A stretch of 64,000 nucleotides of DNA. Source: Laetiporus sulphureus 93-53 (lineage: Eukaryota > Basidiomycota > Agaricomycetes > Polyporales > Laetiporaceae). The notes under the pieces are model-generated. The model was not told the origin of the DNA. It saw only the letters and a program-made list of their open reading frames with translations, and did not search any database. The translations under genes and the position numbers were made by a program. Shown here one piece after another: positions 32,480 to 45,331 of the stretch. Every line of letters starts with the position of its first letter. Positions within the stretch are counted from its first letter, which is position 1. Where the stretch lies: assembly GCF_001632365.1 (NCBI RefSeq), contig NW_024468510.1, forward strand, positions 1,924,014 through 1,988,013, written 5' to 3'.

Positions 32480-33640
32480 GCAGAAACAATTTCTGAGGTT
32501 CTGATATTCTTCGGTGATACTTCAAAATATTTGCCATTTTGAGCTGTGTCAGAATATTCAGAGTGGCCTCAGAACTGCTTTTCATCATTCAAAACTTAGT
32601 TGGAAACATCATTCAGGTCACTAAGCTTCCCTGATTCCCTTTTTGAGCATTCAGTCTACATCCCCAGAATGTCATAAACCTTGGCAGTACTGCATAATTT
32701 GAGCTGTGCTAAAATATTCAGAGTGGGCTCAGAACTGATTTTCATTATCTGAAACTTGATTGAGGCCATCATTCACATCTCTAAGCTTATCTAACCCCCT
32801 TTTTGATCACTCAATCCACACCTCCAGAATGTCATGAACCTTGGTGATACTTCAAAATATCTGCCATTTTGAGCCGTGTCAAAATATTCAGAGTGGGCTT
32901 AAAACTGCTTTTCATTATCTGAAACTTGGCTGGGGCCATCATTCACATCCATATGCCTCTCTGAGCCCCTTTGTGAGCATTCAATTCACACCTTCAGAAT
33001 GTCATGAACCTTGATGATACTTCTAAAATATCTGTCATTTCGAGCTGTGTCAAAATATTCAGAGTGGGCTCAAAATTGCTTTTCATTATCTGAAACTTGG
33101 TTGAGACCATCATTCACATCTCTAAGCTTATCTGACCCCCTTTTTGAGCACTCAATCCACACATCCAGAATGTCATAAACCTTGGCAGTACTACATGATT
33201 TGAGCTGTGTCAAAATAATCAGAGTGGCCTCAGAACTGCTTTTCATTATCTGAAACTTGATTGGGGACATCATTCAGGTCCCTAAGCATTCCTGATGCCA
33301 TTCCTGAGCATTCAATCCACACCCCCAGCATGTCATGAACCTTGGTGATACTTTAAAAATATCTGTCATTTTGAGCTGTGTCAAAATATTCTGAGTGACC
33401 TCAGAAAAGCTTTCTGTTATCTGAAACTTGATTGGGGTCATCATTCAGATCCTTAAGCTCCTCTGACTCCCTTCCTGAGCATTCAATCTACAACCCCAGA
33501 ATGTCATGAACCTTATTGACACTTCAAAATATCTGCCATTTTGAGCTGTGTTCAAATATTCAGAGTGGCCTCTGAAAAGCTTTTCATTATCTGAAACTTG
33601 GTTTGCAAATTCTGAGTGACCAATACAGTTATGGATTCTG
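32480..33640. repeat. Satellite array with three-monomer higher-order period
   Basis: At least six tandem monomers. The word GTCAT(A/G)AACCTT recurs at 32671, 32831, 33001, 33172, 33332 and 33503, spacings 160, 170, 171, 160 and 171. The short monomer reads CTTGGCAGTACT, the long ones CTTGGTGATACTT or close variants, each followed by (T)TTGAGCTGTGTCAAAATA. Order is short-long-long twice, so the array repeats every about 501 bp. Its few ORFs are incidental. Function unknown. Confidence 0.9.
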
Positions 33641-33869
33641 TAGCCCTCACCATTATTCACTTTTTTAAGCTAAAAGTCTGCTATAAATAAATGTAATCAC
33701 ACTCACCATGTTCATTGAGTATGTTGTATGGTATGTATGCTTTTGATCACACCTTGATGCTCTATACAACTCATACTTTGAAACATCAGACATAGCATGG
33801 CTAGAACTTGTCTGGCTGAATACATATTCAGATTTGCTATATTATGTAGATGTTGACAGATCACTCATG

Positions 33870-34280
33870 ATGTGAGGCTGTATACTTGTAGGATTGATAA
33901 CAAGGTGAGTCTGACCTTTATGTTAGCATTTTGAGAAATGAGCTTCAGAATGGCTGAAAGCAGTGCAGCACAAGTGTGAAGGAGATAATCCTTTCAAGCA
34001 TAACTTTAAACAGACATGAAGATAACTTAAGAAGAATATCCTCAAAACCATGGTATGATCTGATCAATTCTCAAATTTTAATTTCATATATCATATTTGA
34101 AGTCATCTCAAAAAACACATTTGCAAGATATGAGAAGATTACAGAATTGCAAAAAGCAATTGAAAAAGAAATGAGAGGGTATTGACAGGTTGTGCATCAG
34201 AGTTTGATCAAAAGTGTATATAGATGCCTTAAGGCAGTGCTTAAGGTAAAGGGTTGATTAACCAATTACCAGGGCTTTTA
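33870..34280 (+). pseudogene. Decayed Tc1/mariner transposase fragment
   Basis: In broken frames this region carries echoes of the C-terminal half of a Tc1/mariner transposase: a DNPFKHNFK-like stretch where DNDxKHTS is expected, ELQKAIEKEM where ELWERVEKEW stands in the neighbour element, then a tail like SLIKSVYRCLKAVLKVKG where NLIESMPRRVDAVVKAKGG stands. Much older than the element at 29447. No terminal repeats found. Confidence 0.5.
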
Positions 34281-34666
34281 GGTTGGGAGTCTTTGAATTA
34301 TGAGTGACAAAGGTGTGTAAATGAGTGAGCCTGATAGAATTGCATATATCTTCAAAACAAAGCATAAATGTTTGATCAACAGATGCTTATTTGAAAGCTG
34401 AAAGGAATAGATTTCTAGTGCTATATTATCTGTGAGTATAGCAGCAGCCAATCTGAAGATAAAAGGGAAACAGTGAAAATTAAGGTGGCTGAAAAGTAAA
34501 TTGCAACAATTATTGGTTGAACAAGGAATAAAAAGTGTCATAACTTCAGAAAATGCTAAATGATACATTACTCAAATGATAGCATACTGCTGGCCAGATT
34601 GGATACAGCAGAAAATGATGAAATGCAAATGTTTGAAGTGTTTTGAAAGCATTCAATTCATTTGAT

Positions 34667-35191
34667 NNNNNNNNNNNNNNNNNNNNNNNNNNNNNNNNNN
34701 NNNNNNNNNNNNNNNNNNNNNNNNNNNNNNNNNNNNNNNNNNNNNNNNNNNNNNNNNNNNNNNNNNNNNNNNNNNNNNNNNNNNNNNNNNNNNNNNNNNN
34801 NNNNNNNNNNNNNNNNNNNNNNNNNNNNNNNNNNNNNNNNNNNNNNNNNNNNNNNNNNNNNNNNNNNNNNNNNNNNNNNNNNNNNNNNNNNNNNNNNNNN
34901 NNNNNNNNNNNNNNNNNNNNNNNNNNNNNNNNNNNNNNNNNNNNNNNNNNNNNNNNNNNNNNNNNNNNNNNNNNNNNNNNNNNNNNNNNNNNNNNNNNNN
35001 NNNNNNNNNNNNNNNNNNNNNNNNNNNNNNNNNNNNNNNNNNNNNNNNNNNNNNNNNNNNNNNNNNNNNNNNNNNNNNNNNNNNNNNNNNNNNNNNNNNN
35101 NNNNNNNNNNNNNNNNNNNNNNNNNNNNNNNNNNNNNNNNNNNNNNNNNNNNNNNNNNNNNNNNNNNNNNNNNNNNNNNNNNNNNNNNNNN
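34667..35191. other. Assembly gap (525 N)
   Basis: Run of 525 N within AT-rich repetitive DNA. The flanks carry TCATTTGAT on the left and ATCAAATTG on the right, with AAGCATTCAATT/AAGCCATTCAATAC-like words nearby and again at 36020-36090, so a collapsed tandem repeat is likely. True size unknown. Confidence 0.98.
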
Positions 35192-35211
35192 ATCAAATTG
35201 TCAACAATGTC

Positions 35212-35910
35212 TAAGCCTGCTAAGGTTTTTCAGTTCAGCCACAGCAGCACTAAGTGTTATTGTAGAAATTCATTGTTGAAGCTGTGTATAGATCATTTAT
35301 ATATTTCAGGATATGGTATAAAGCCTTTACTCATTATGTCTCTTCTTCTGTGCATCTTTCAAGCAATAGAAACATATGTAGTACCCTCAGAAAACCATTA
35401 GCCACACTTGAAGCTGTGGCTCAGCCACTAAAGGCAAATAAGAGCAATCAATTTTACCATTGTGGCTGAGAACTCAGATTGCATTGACTATTCTGCTTGT
35501 TTAGATGAAATGAAGAAACAGTATATGAAGTGAGGTATTAGAATACAATACACTCCACTGTGCAGGTCAAGGTTTCAAGTTATAAATCATATCTAAGCAT
35601 GGAAAGGGTATTCACTTCAGCCACAGCAGCTTTGAATGCTACTGAAAAAACACATTGTTAAAGCTGTGCACAAACTACTTGTATACTTTGTTAAGCCTTT
35701 AGTCATAATCCCTTTGCTTCTATACATTTTCTGAGCAATAAGAACATACGTAGCAAGCTCAGAAAATCATTAGCCATATCAAGAGCTGTGGCTCAGCCAC
35801 TAAAGCCAAATAAGGCAATCAATTTACTCCAGTGTGGAAAACTTCAATTGCACCAGTAGCTTTTGTTTCTGTATGCTCAGGATGAAGAAGTTGAAGTGTA
35901 AAGCAATAAA
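35212..35910. repeat. Two-copy tandem repeat, about 384-bp period
   Basis: CAGCCACAGCAGC recurs at about 35234 and 35618, and GCTGTGGCTCAGCCACTAAA recurs in the same register, so a 384-bp unit is present twice in direct order. Each unit contains the short palindrome-like GTGGCTCAGCCAC. The right copy continues toward 35910. The left copy may extend into the assembly gap. No ORF. Confidence 0.75.
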
Positions 35911-37011
35911 ATGTAAAGATCTGTTTTCATTTCTCAAGCAGAGACTATCATAAGTTCAGAAAATGTTAAACCATTCATTTTACATCACAAAATGGTGAAT
36001 GATGTGGTTTGTACCACTTTGAAGCCATTGAATGCCACATTTTGAATCACTTTCAAGCCATTCAATACAGTGATTTGAACCATGTTGAAGTCATCAGCCC
36101 TTCAGTCATTAACCCTAGCAAATTTGGTGACGTGATTGGCTCTGAATATTTGCACCTGTTGGGATCAGTCGTGTTGTGCAGGTTCAAACTCCGGCTTGTA
36201 TGTTCATTAGAAAAGATAACAAACAGCAGTAAGAACAAAATGTTATCTGGTAAGAAAAATTTGAAGGAAGGCCCTCTCCTAACCTCAGGAAACCACTTTG
36301 TAATGGTCTACTATCCCACACTTTGTTTAAGTATCCCACGGGAACGAAAAAACACTGCATACATAGATGCCCTATGTAAGTGCCCAATCCTGTACAAACT
36401 CTTTCTTCGTACCTCAGAAATTGTAACTCCCTGATAATACTTTGGACTCTCATATAGTCAATCTACAGTAGGTCAACCTTCTTCAATATAGCTGATATCA
36501 TGGTGCTGTGTACTAGACCCTCCAGGGCAAAAGCACAAAAATGAATGATAGGAAGAATAGGGAGATAGCAGAGGTCAAGGAGGTGCTGGTGAGTAGTGTT
36601 CATTGAAAAGTGGGGAGTGAGAGAGGAGGCTGTCCTAGCCCAGACATAAATGTGAGCAAGAAGCATGGTAAAGGGACTCAAAATTCTTTAAAGGTTTCTA
36701 AGCTGTGTGAATGAAAGAGATGATGTCAATGCAAGATCACACATAAAGTGTCAGGCTAGATAAGGGGGTGAGACGCAGGAACAAAAGGAGCTGAGGCTAA
36801 AGCAGGCAAGCTGTGAGCTAAGGCAAGGTGGTGGGTGTAACTGGGCCAGGTTAGATGGTCAGGATGATGAAGATGCAGGCTGAGGCAGGGCATTGGAAAG
36901 AAGCACCTATAGCCAGGATGCTCTAGAAATGTGGTAGGACACTGTGATGCTGGGTAAGGCTGAAATGGTGTCTGGCTCAAGGGGGCATATTGGCTTTTGG
37001 AGTTCAGAAAG
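35911..37011. other. Repeat-island DNA without recognised gene
   Basis: Starts with AAGCCATTGAATG / AAGCCATTCAATAC-type direct repeats (36020-36090). A 141-codon ORF at 36009-36434 reads partly through these repeats and has no known domain. From about 36520 to 36990 one strand is purine-rich with irregular AGGCTGAGGC-like words. Nothing further supported. Confidence 0.4.
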
Positions 37012-37138
37012 CATCAGATGTGTGAGCTGCACTGCCTGTCCTAAAGTGACATAGTATAAAAGGGATAGATAGATGTGAGTGTACCTTGCTCATTTGTAAC
37101 CTAAAGTCTTAGTAGTGGTGCAATATGAATGTGGTGGC
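37012..37138. repeat. Dispersed repeat R2, copy 2
   Basis: Second copy of the element at 32290-32418, direct orientation, again with TATAAAAGG. Confidence 0.75.
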
Positions 37139-37579
37139 TGGTCTTTGGCCATCATTTTTTATCAAGTTTTTGCTCAGAAAAGGTGTGAAATGCACCTTTT
37201 TCAAGCCTTTTTCAAAACCATTCACTTGATGAGAAAGGTTAGGTTATTCAATGAAGTTCTAGTGACTTTTCTGCAATAAGATCTGCTGAGCTACATATGT
37301 AGCAAAACCTTTAGCTGAGCTGAACTCACTTTATAGATCTGATTGATCAACAAGATGTGGATACAGTCTTCAATCAGTTCATTATTCAGGCAAATTGAGC
37401 TTGCTACAAAATGCAGCTGTATGCTTATGTGCAGGCTCATATTTAATGTTCATCTCACTGGTACATCATCATTTTGAAGAGAGTAATTTTTAGCTATAAT
37501 ATAAGCCATAGAATATGAAAAGAAGAGTAGGTGATGGGAAATTTTTCAACCAGGCTCAGCTGGGCTAGTGTCCACTCTT
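37139..37579. other. Repeat-island DNA; inverted match to 29266-29300
   Basis: AT-rich, no gene. Near its end CAACCAGGCTCAGCTGGGCTAGTGT is the near reverse complement of sequence at about 29266-29300, showing another dispersed repeat family in opposite orientations. Confidence 0.45.
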
Positions 37580-38250
37580 GAGCTAGTATTAAGATCTGAA
37601 TGTCAGTACTAATGTTCAAATGTTAGGATGGACCTGAGTATTAACATTCATATTCTAGTACTAGCTTAGCATATAATGATAGATATCTTCGTACTATTGA
37701 CATAAAAAATAAAAAAAGGTTTTTAAACCTTTTATAATAATACATTTAAAAATTGTGAAATGATTGAAAAAATGATTGCTAATGTTTCATTCAATCTCTT
37801 TTCAATCTTTTTATCATCTTTGACAAGAAAAAAGATGTAACCTTAGAAGATAGTATTATGGTAGTACTAAGCTAGTATTAAGGTCTGAAGGTCAGTATTC
37901 ATATTTGAACCTGAGTATCAGCCTTCATATTTTAGTACTGACTAAATATAGGATAACAATAATGTGACATTGTCACAATATGTTCAGCACCTTTGACAGC
38001 AAAAATGAAAAATGATGTGAAAACTTTTGATTGTAGCTTTGTTTAAAAAGTGGTTATACAAATGATCATTAAAATTTTGTTCAATCTCTTTTCAATGTTT
38101 TCATCATCTTTGATTAAAAATATATCAAAAATATTTTGAATCCTTTTATTATAAATTAATGGTAAAGATGCTGAAAGCATTTAAACTTTTTCTTCAATAT
38201 CTTTATCATCTTTCACCTCAAGCCGTTGATTATTTCATTCAGATGGGTTT
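37580..38250. repeat. Reverse arms of the foldback family
   Basis: Two successive stretches (about 37640-37860 and 37900-38250) match the right half of the foldback element at 31284-32276, including TAGTATTAAG-like centre words and the end GATTATTTCATTCAG, a worn version of the CACT-type terminus. Truncated and degenerate. Confidence 0.6.
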
Positions 38251-39220
38251 TCAAGCAGCATAAGTGTCTGTAGAGGATTAAAAATAATCTAATCACAGTG
38301 AGAAGGTGATGCATGATGGAAATGCCTGACCATTGAGTACTGACAAGACAATAATTAAAAAAGGACAAAATGGCACCAGTTATGGAAGTAATTGATCTGA
38401 GTCATATGTGCAACATGAGATAACAGAGATTAAGCAGCTGAGAACAAGAGGCTGAATACAGGATGGTTTGTTGCATCTGCAATAAAGAAGCAGTTGGCAA
38501 TTGAGGCTGTTGGCAGTGGACTTCTGCAGTTTTAACATCAGTAGCAGTAGCAAAATCTCATTAAAGCACAAAATGATAATGGTTTCAGTATAAGAAGTTT
38601 TTATAAGCATTACTGCGCATGCATTATCAACACATCAACACACAAAATGTCAGATAATTATATTGAATGACAATGCATGTACAACTGTGAAACTAGACAG
38701 TGAACTTATAAAGCAATAAAAATATAAGAGATATAACAATTAAGCATATATTAAAGGTGATTTGCCTAATCTGAAGAAAAGAGAAACAACATTTTCAGAT
38801 GCTCAATAATGAATGACCAAACTAAGTAATTTTAACAATTATTTAAAGGTATGTGTGGCCATGCAAAAAACATCAGCCTCAGCAATTTGATGTACTTTAT
38901 CAAAAATGCTGCTATATCAATCACATCAGTGCCTGAAATGAGCAAGTAAATTTTAGTTAGCTTAGATGAAAACCCTTTTTCTCTCATGAATGCATTGTTT
39001 GAACTCTTTCAATCATTCTTTGTAGTTGGCTCTATTCACTATCTCAGCTTTAGTAACACATTAAAATTCTACATGAGCACTCTGAGCCTTCACATCATTT
39101 ACAACATTAGTTTTAGCAAAACAAATAGTATAAGCCAGTTCGCCAAAAGGTATAATCAGTTTTCACCTACATGCTAAACTTAACAGTGCAAATATCATCC
39201 TAGTAGTGATTTCTAATTCT
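38251..39220. other. AT-rich island DNA, nothing recognised
   Basis: About 970 bp of AT-rich sequence with only short ORFs and no visible motif or repeat structure beyond simple A and T runs. Confidence 0.4.
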
Positions 39221-39480
39221 CACTTGGTGAAGCAATCAATAATTTAGGATAAAAGATAATAAAGATATTGAATAAAAGATTAAGCCTTTTTGGTATCTTT
39301 ACTATTTGTGATCAAAGTATATATAAATGTTGTAACACTGTTTTTGTAAAAAATGCTAAAATGATTGAAAAGAGATTGACAAAGTATTAATCATTATTTT
39401 TAATCATTTTACAATCTTTTAAACAAAGTTATAACAAAAGTTCTGAAATATTTACCATTCTTTTCTTATCAAGCATATTG
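39221..39480. repeat. Forward arm of foldback family (partial)
   Basis: Starts CACTTGGTGAAGCAATCAAT and follows the left arm of the 31284 element for roughly 250 bp before the match fades. No partner arm was found directly downstream. Confidence 0.6.
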
Positions 39481-40140
39481 TTATCATGATTTTGCAATGT
39501 TTGTCTGGGTCACAAACAGAATTGCAAAGTCATCTATGCAAAAATCTCAGTAACTGTATGATGCTCAGGTGCTATCATGCATACCTGTTTTGTCATTATT
39601 GTTTATTTGTCAGAGCATATAGTCTACATGCTCAAATTTGAACATATTGTCTCTGTGAGCCCTAATTTCTTAGAAATGTACAAAAGGTAATAAACATGTG
39701 CTAATTAGGACAGATTGTGGCTTTTGCAAAAACTTGACCAAAATGCTTAGAATAGCAATGCATATATTGTCTGCACTTTTGAAGCCTTCAAAGAGTAATG
39801 ATTCTTAGTAGTGATTCTAATGATCATCAGGTCTGCTATTATAATTAGGTTCATAAAATTAATGCAAATCTGGTGTTGGCATGAGTTCTTAAATAAAATG
39901 TCTCAGAGATATGTTAATATCAATATTAAGGTTGATGGCACAAAATATGCATTATCTTTTAACTTTAATTCACAAAAGTAAATTCTGCTCATCAAAAATA
40001 CAGGTAAATAATATCAGTAATATTACAATAATGAGCAACAACAACTACAATTAACAAGAAACTAAACAAAAGTTTGTCAAGAAATCTAACATTTGAACCT
40101 TAGTGCTAACCTTGCAACATTGGTACTGTTTAGTACTAGT
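39481..40140. other. AT-rich island DNA, nothing recognised
   Basis: About 660 bp, AT-rich, no gene. A TTAGTACTAG word at its right end resembles the centre of the foldback family. Confidence 0.35.
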
Positions 40141-40530
40141 CACTGGGTGAAACAATCAATAATTTGAGGTGAAAGATGGTAAAGGTATTGAAGAAAAAGT
40201 TGAAATCTTTTTACCATTTTTACTGTCAAATTGTGATAAAAGGATTCAAAATATTATTAACATCTTTTCTTGTTAAAGATGATGAAAAGATTGAAAAAAG
40301 ATTGGATGACATATTAGCAATCATTTTTTCAATCATTGTTAATCTTTAAGACAAACTTATAATAAGAAGTTTTAAAATCTTTTTTCATTATTTTCACATC
40401 AAATATAATGAACATATTGTGATTATGTCACATCATTATCATTCTTCACTAAGCCAATATTAGAATATAAAGGTTAATACTTAGGTCTCAATGTTAGTAC
40501 TACTTCTTGCAGCCTTAGTACTACCATTAC
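40141..40530. repeat. Forward arm of foldback family (about 390 bp)
   Basis: Starts CACTGGGTGAAACAATCAAT and parallels 31284-31670 closely, including GTCACATCATTATCATTC and GAATATAAAGGTTAATACTTAGG. Single arm; the other half is missing. Confidence 0.75.
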
Positions 40531-40604
40531 CACTGTCCACCTTGCCCATATTTTCTTAGGTCTTAGAATTTGGATATCAGCACATTTACAATGACAAAAA
40601 GAGC

Positions 40605-43600
40605 ATGAAAGACTCACTGCACCACACAAAACATGCATTTCAGGCCCTTCTCAGACTGGTGTCCATGCTGAATGCTAGGCTTCTTCATGAACACAATGTG
40701 TCATATGATAACCTTGTCATCACAGGTCCTGGACATCCTCTTTATGAACTCCTTATAAAATATATAAAGCATCTTCAGTCATTCAGGTCATCTGCCTCAG
40801 AATCTTTCTATTGAGGCTAGAGTGATATGGAATGTCTCTTGTCACTCTGACAATGATTATTATCATGATTTTCTACTTTCAACCATTCTGTCATCTGATA
40901 TCCCACTCTACCTTGATTTTGGCAACCTTGACATGGATCCTAGACACTTTTGCATACCCTCATGCTTGGGCACCATCAACAAGTTTCTCACCACTGTCAA
41001 GTATTTTTGCTTACATGAATCACCTGAAAATCTGGTAATTTAGAATTTCGCACCATCTTCAACACAGCCATCATCTAGTGATGCATCTCAACATGCACCT
41101 CTCAACTTTCATGATCCAGATCCTGATGAATCATGGCAGACATTTTTCCACCACCATGCTGATGATCGCAAAATTTTTATCAAATGATGTGTTGGTAGTC
41201 AGCTTCACACCATCACTCGGCACATTGCTCCTACTCTGATGAAACTGCGACAGATGGTCAAAGATCATAAGGCTATGTGAAAATGTAAGCATGGGCAGCT
41301 CAGGTCTCAAACAAACACCAATGTCTTCAAGTGAGAGCAGGATGACAACTCATACACTCGTGTTCATTGCAATATCCCTGCCTACCAGTTGTATGAGTTG
41401 TTGAAGGATCATCACTGACAGCTGTGATCATTCATTCACAGTGATGTGTTGGATGAATGGGATATATACACTAATTCAACAATGAAAGTCACAATGGCAG
41501 ATATGATGAAATTGACCTTTCTGATGAAAGGATAGGATAGAATTTGACATTGCTTGCATTGAGCTCACCCATGCACATGGGATATACAAGCTCTATGTCC
41601 CTCCTTTCCAGCTTCCATCTGTCAACCTGCATCACCCCTCCCTGATGATTTTTTCACTGTCACTTTGCTTGACACCTCTGATGAACAGCCCATTCAGCTG
41701 CTCAACATTGTGAACAGCATGCTAGACAGCTCATCTGATGATCATGTTTCTGTTCGAGTCAGTTAAGCATCTGGCTCTGCATAGTGGGTTCATCATGATG
41801 ATCAGCAAGATCTTCTTGAGAACATGAACTGCAATGGCAAGACATCTTCTGTCTCTTGTGAGTTTGTGTTGTCAAGTGGTATCATTGATAAGGACCAGAT
41901 CATGCGTGAGCTCATGCCACAGTGCTCTGTCACAGACTTACTCAGTATGTCATCTCATTAACATTATTCCTTTCTGTTCTAATGCCTGTGTTCGCTCCTT
42001 GCCTGTACATATAGTGATCATCACACAGAAGTGTCCAGCAACAGGCTAGAACTTGTTCTATCTGAGGATGCTAACATTTGTGTCAATGACAACAAGCAAG
42101 GTCTGATGGAGTACATGAATCATGATGGCAAGACAGCATCTGTCATCATTGGTGAGGATCAGGCCATTTATGAGCTCATGCTGTGGTGCTCTGTCACAGA
42201 CTTATCTGGTATGTCTTTCCATTAACATCATTCATTTTTGTTCTAACAACTCTGTTTCATTCTTGCCTATCCATGTCCATTACACTTCATTTTCTGCATA
42301 ACATTGGTGCACCTCTCTCTAATCTGATCCTTTCTGCTTGGTTGCTCTCATTTACAGTGGTCAATGACATGTTCTGTGCCATCACCATGGCTGATGTCTC
42401 ACCTCCTTCCATCTCATCACATCTTTTCGCATTTGCAGTTTCTGGTAGGTTATCCTGAGTTTCTTGGTATCTCATGCTGCTTATGTCACATTTATCTTCT
42501 AATTCATTTGCAGAATCCTTATCATCTCATGGCTTGGATGTCCTGCAATGTGGTTCACATGGTGGTGATACTGAGCATATGACTCTCATCAATGATGGCC
42601 ACCAGCAAGCACGCTTCACACACAGTGTGGTTCAAAGCACATGCGATGTTAGCAATGATCACATCAATGTTGTAAACAACAGCATTGTCATTGAAGAACA
42701 TAAACATGATGCACCTCTTGCATCATCTAGCAGTGGCAGCCATGGTGATGACAGTGTTCATTGTGATGGTCTTAAAGATGGTGAGATCATCATGGATGGC
42801 TTCACTCTTATGAACATTTCTCTGTATGCTTCCGTTGACACCGTGGACTCCATGCTTCATGAGTAGTTTAGCATCATCTCTTGTCTGAGTATAGATAACA
42901 CTTCATCAACTGTTGCTTGTTGTCAGCTTCTTCTCATTCAAATGCCTACTGTTGATGCTGATGCCTGCCATTTCTTTTTTGATCATGCAATGTCATGCAA
43001 TGTGCCACCCCATGTGTGGGATATGGACCTGCATAATGTCCAATTTGTCAGTCGCTCCATCAACAAATTCAGCATTATCACCAGTCATGACAGGAATGTC
43101 TACACATTTAAATTCTCAGATTTTAGCATTCTCATCATGGTATATTTTCCATTTGACATCTTAGTCATTGTCAGAGAGAAGTAGGTCTCAGATTCTCAAT
43201 CCCTCATCATCACCTTGGCTCAAAGAGAGATTCCCTTCCATACTCCTCCATGTCCAATTGACATTCTGCCAATCCTCACATCTTGGGCCTTCATGCCTTC
43301 TTTTCACCCATGTCAACCCACCAACTGGGTTGTCACCATAGCTGACTTTCAAGCATATGTGGCTGTTCAAAGGCAATATTGTTGATAGCCACATATATGT
43401 GCTGTGGCCCAGTATGATGGTATTCTGTGGCATTTCATTATTAGAATATATCAGAGAATTTGCTGTATAGTCCATCCATCGACCTCTGTTATCACCAGGG
43501 ACCTCTCCAGGACAATTGTGCATATGATGATAAATTGACGATGAGAGACATTGATGTCATACTGGAAACATATTATAGAGAATGTGGTCTCCACTATTCT

Positions 43601-44636
43601 CGCATATCTCCTCTATCAGTATGGTGCAAGAGTCACTTCAATGTCAGATTTTGGCATGTGGAAGCCAAGCAGTGATATCAAACCATTTTATCATCATGCA
43701 TGGCAGGTACCTGGCAGCCTTTTATGAAGAAAGAAAGGGCACAGAAACTCCATAAAAAGGTTGCACAAGTAGAGTGTTGCAATCAATTCCTTGCATACAC
43801 TCACAGCACAGTGGTGGCAGCTATCAATATAATGCAGCATTGAGTATGACATATATTGCATATGAAGCATTTCGATTTTTTATACAATGTACATGGTATA
43901 TATATGCAATCACAAATGTACTGGATCTCTCATGCAAGCTAGTGGTTGCTGGCTTGTGAGCTCCATTCCAACATCTCATGCATGGTTAACTCTTCCTCAT
44001 GCAGGCTAGTCATTGCTGGCCTGTGTGGCCATTCTTGTTCTGATGTCATAAGATCTTATAGACCACTTACTGTTCTTTTTGCATCATGTGTGCACCTGTC
44101 CTTTTGTGCACACCTGTAATAGCATTCATAGGTGCTGACTTTTCTGCCATATACCTCGACCACACAGTTTGCCCTCTGTGACTAGCCTGGTATGCTCACT
44201 GTCTTGTGCACTTGATGTTCTGTCTACCTCTTGAACCACCATTCACACTCCTTGATGCCACTCAAACTTGCCTGCACATAATGGTAAATGTAATGTTTCA
44301 TCCCTGATGTAATGCTAATATAATGTTTTGTTCATGTGATCTTACCCCTGACATAATGGTTATCGTAACAGTAACATTTTTCTGTCTGGCTCCTTGAAAG
44401 TTCATTCACTCAGTGCCTGCTCTCCCTCAATCAATCTTGTATCTCCACATGATTCTCTGATATCCATCAGCGATGCGATGGAAAACTCTGTCTGCCTCGA
44501 CAGGTATGATCATGTAATGAAAATACGTTTAAGCTGTGCTGTGCCCATCTTTCATTGTCTCTGCCTTTCTCACCCAGTCATCTGCTGTCCATGGCCCTTT
44601 TATGTAACTTTACTCACACACATCATATTTGAACAT
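40605..44636 (+). pseudogene. Decayed multi-exon coding region of unknown family, part 1
   Basis: I do not recognise the protein. Coding character is visible as successive open stretches with intron-like joins (GT...CAG or TAG near 41940-42030, 42210-42358, 42450-42513). Examples: ADDRKIFIK*CVGSQLHTI, VHCNIPAYQLYELLKDHH, HDGKTASVIIGEDQAIYEL, DILPILTSWAFMPSFHP and DVILETYYRECGLHYSR. Many interruptions are TGA where arginine would fit, as elsewhere in the island. A roughly 210-220 bp exon-plus-intron unit is repeated (41740-42025 and 42060-42260), each with GELM/YELM...CSVTDL. The region is cut at 44636 by a chromovirus and appears to go on at 52766. It could be a large transposon gene or an old host gene. 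Confidence 0.4.
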
Positions 44637-45314
44637 TGTCACAGTGATGCTGGACTAGAGATCAAAAGACTAAAAAAGGAACAGTCACGTGGAACGTGCC
44701 ACCCTGATCCCCCCTGATCCCTAAAGTGGCTGAAGAGCCTAACACTTACTGGCTGTGCAGCAAGCGTATGGAAAGTATGATAGATATATGATGGAGCTGG
44801 TAGGCTCAGTGGTCGCTACAGTGGTAGATGAGGAGAAACAATCTGAAGTTTCGTTCTCTACATGCTGGTCTTATATATGTGTACAGGTGCTGACTACTAT
44901 GAGAGATGCTATTGGCTATCTATGTGTCTATGCAACTAAACTATACACAGAACAATAAATAGGAAGATCTATCCATAAGTGGAACAATAGGTGAGAAGAT
45001 CTGTCTTCATCCATAATAATGGTGAGATGATCCATCCTATCGTGATAATGGCTATACCTTGAGCCAATTGCCTAGATGATCCCTAACAATAGTCCTTGTT
45101 CCCTTTGTTCCCGAATGGGTGCCTTTTATTGTATCCTGGAATAGACTGGTCTGACTGTATCATCTGCAGGTCTGGACCATAACATGTGATGTGAACTATC
45201 ACCTGATTTCTACGCATCATGTCTGTGGCTGAGTGGCATGAGATATTGGTGAAGCACATGATCTGTGGCATGAATAAAGTCACGTGCAGACTTTGTAGCA
45301 AAAATCTGTGACAC
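44637..45314 (-). repeat. Chromovirus 1, 3' LTR
   Basis: 678-bp LTR, TGTCACAG...TGTGACA, preceded on the left by target site AACAT. Its counterpart at 52090 differs at scattered sites, many of them C/T or G/A. Confidence 0.95.
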
Positions 45315-45331
45315 TACCCCCCTCTCAAGGC

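Noticed and set aside
34643..35401. Long ORFs across the gap
   Set aside because: They consist mainly of N and carry no information.
36121..36200. tRNA-like B box (GGTTCAAACTCC) suggesting a tRNA-derived SINE
   Set aside because: Spacing and bases do not fit the B-box consensus, no matching A box at proper distance, and no cloverleaf could be drawn.
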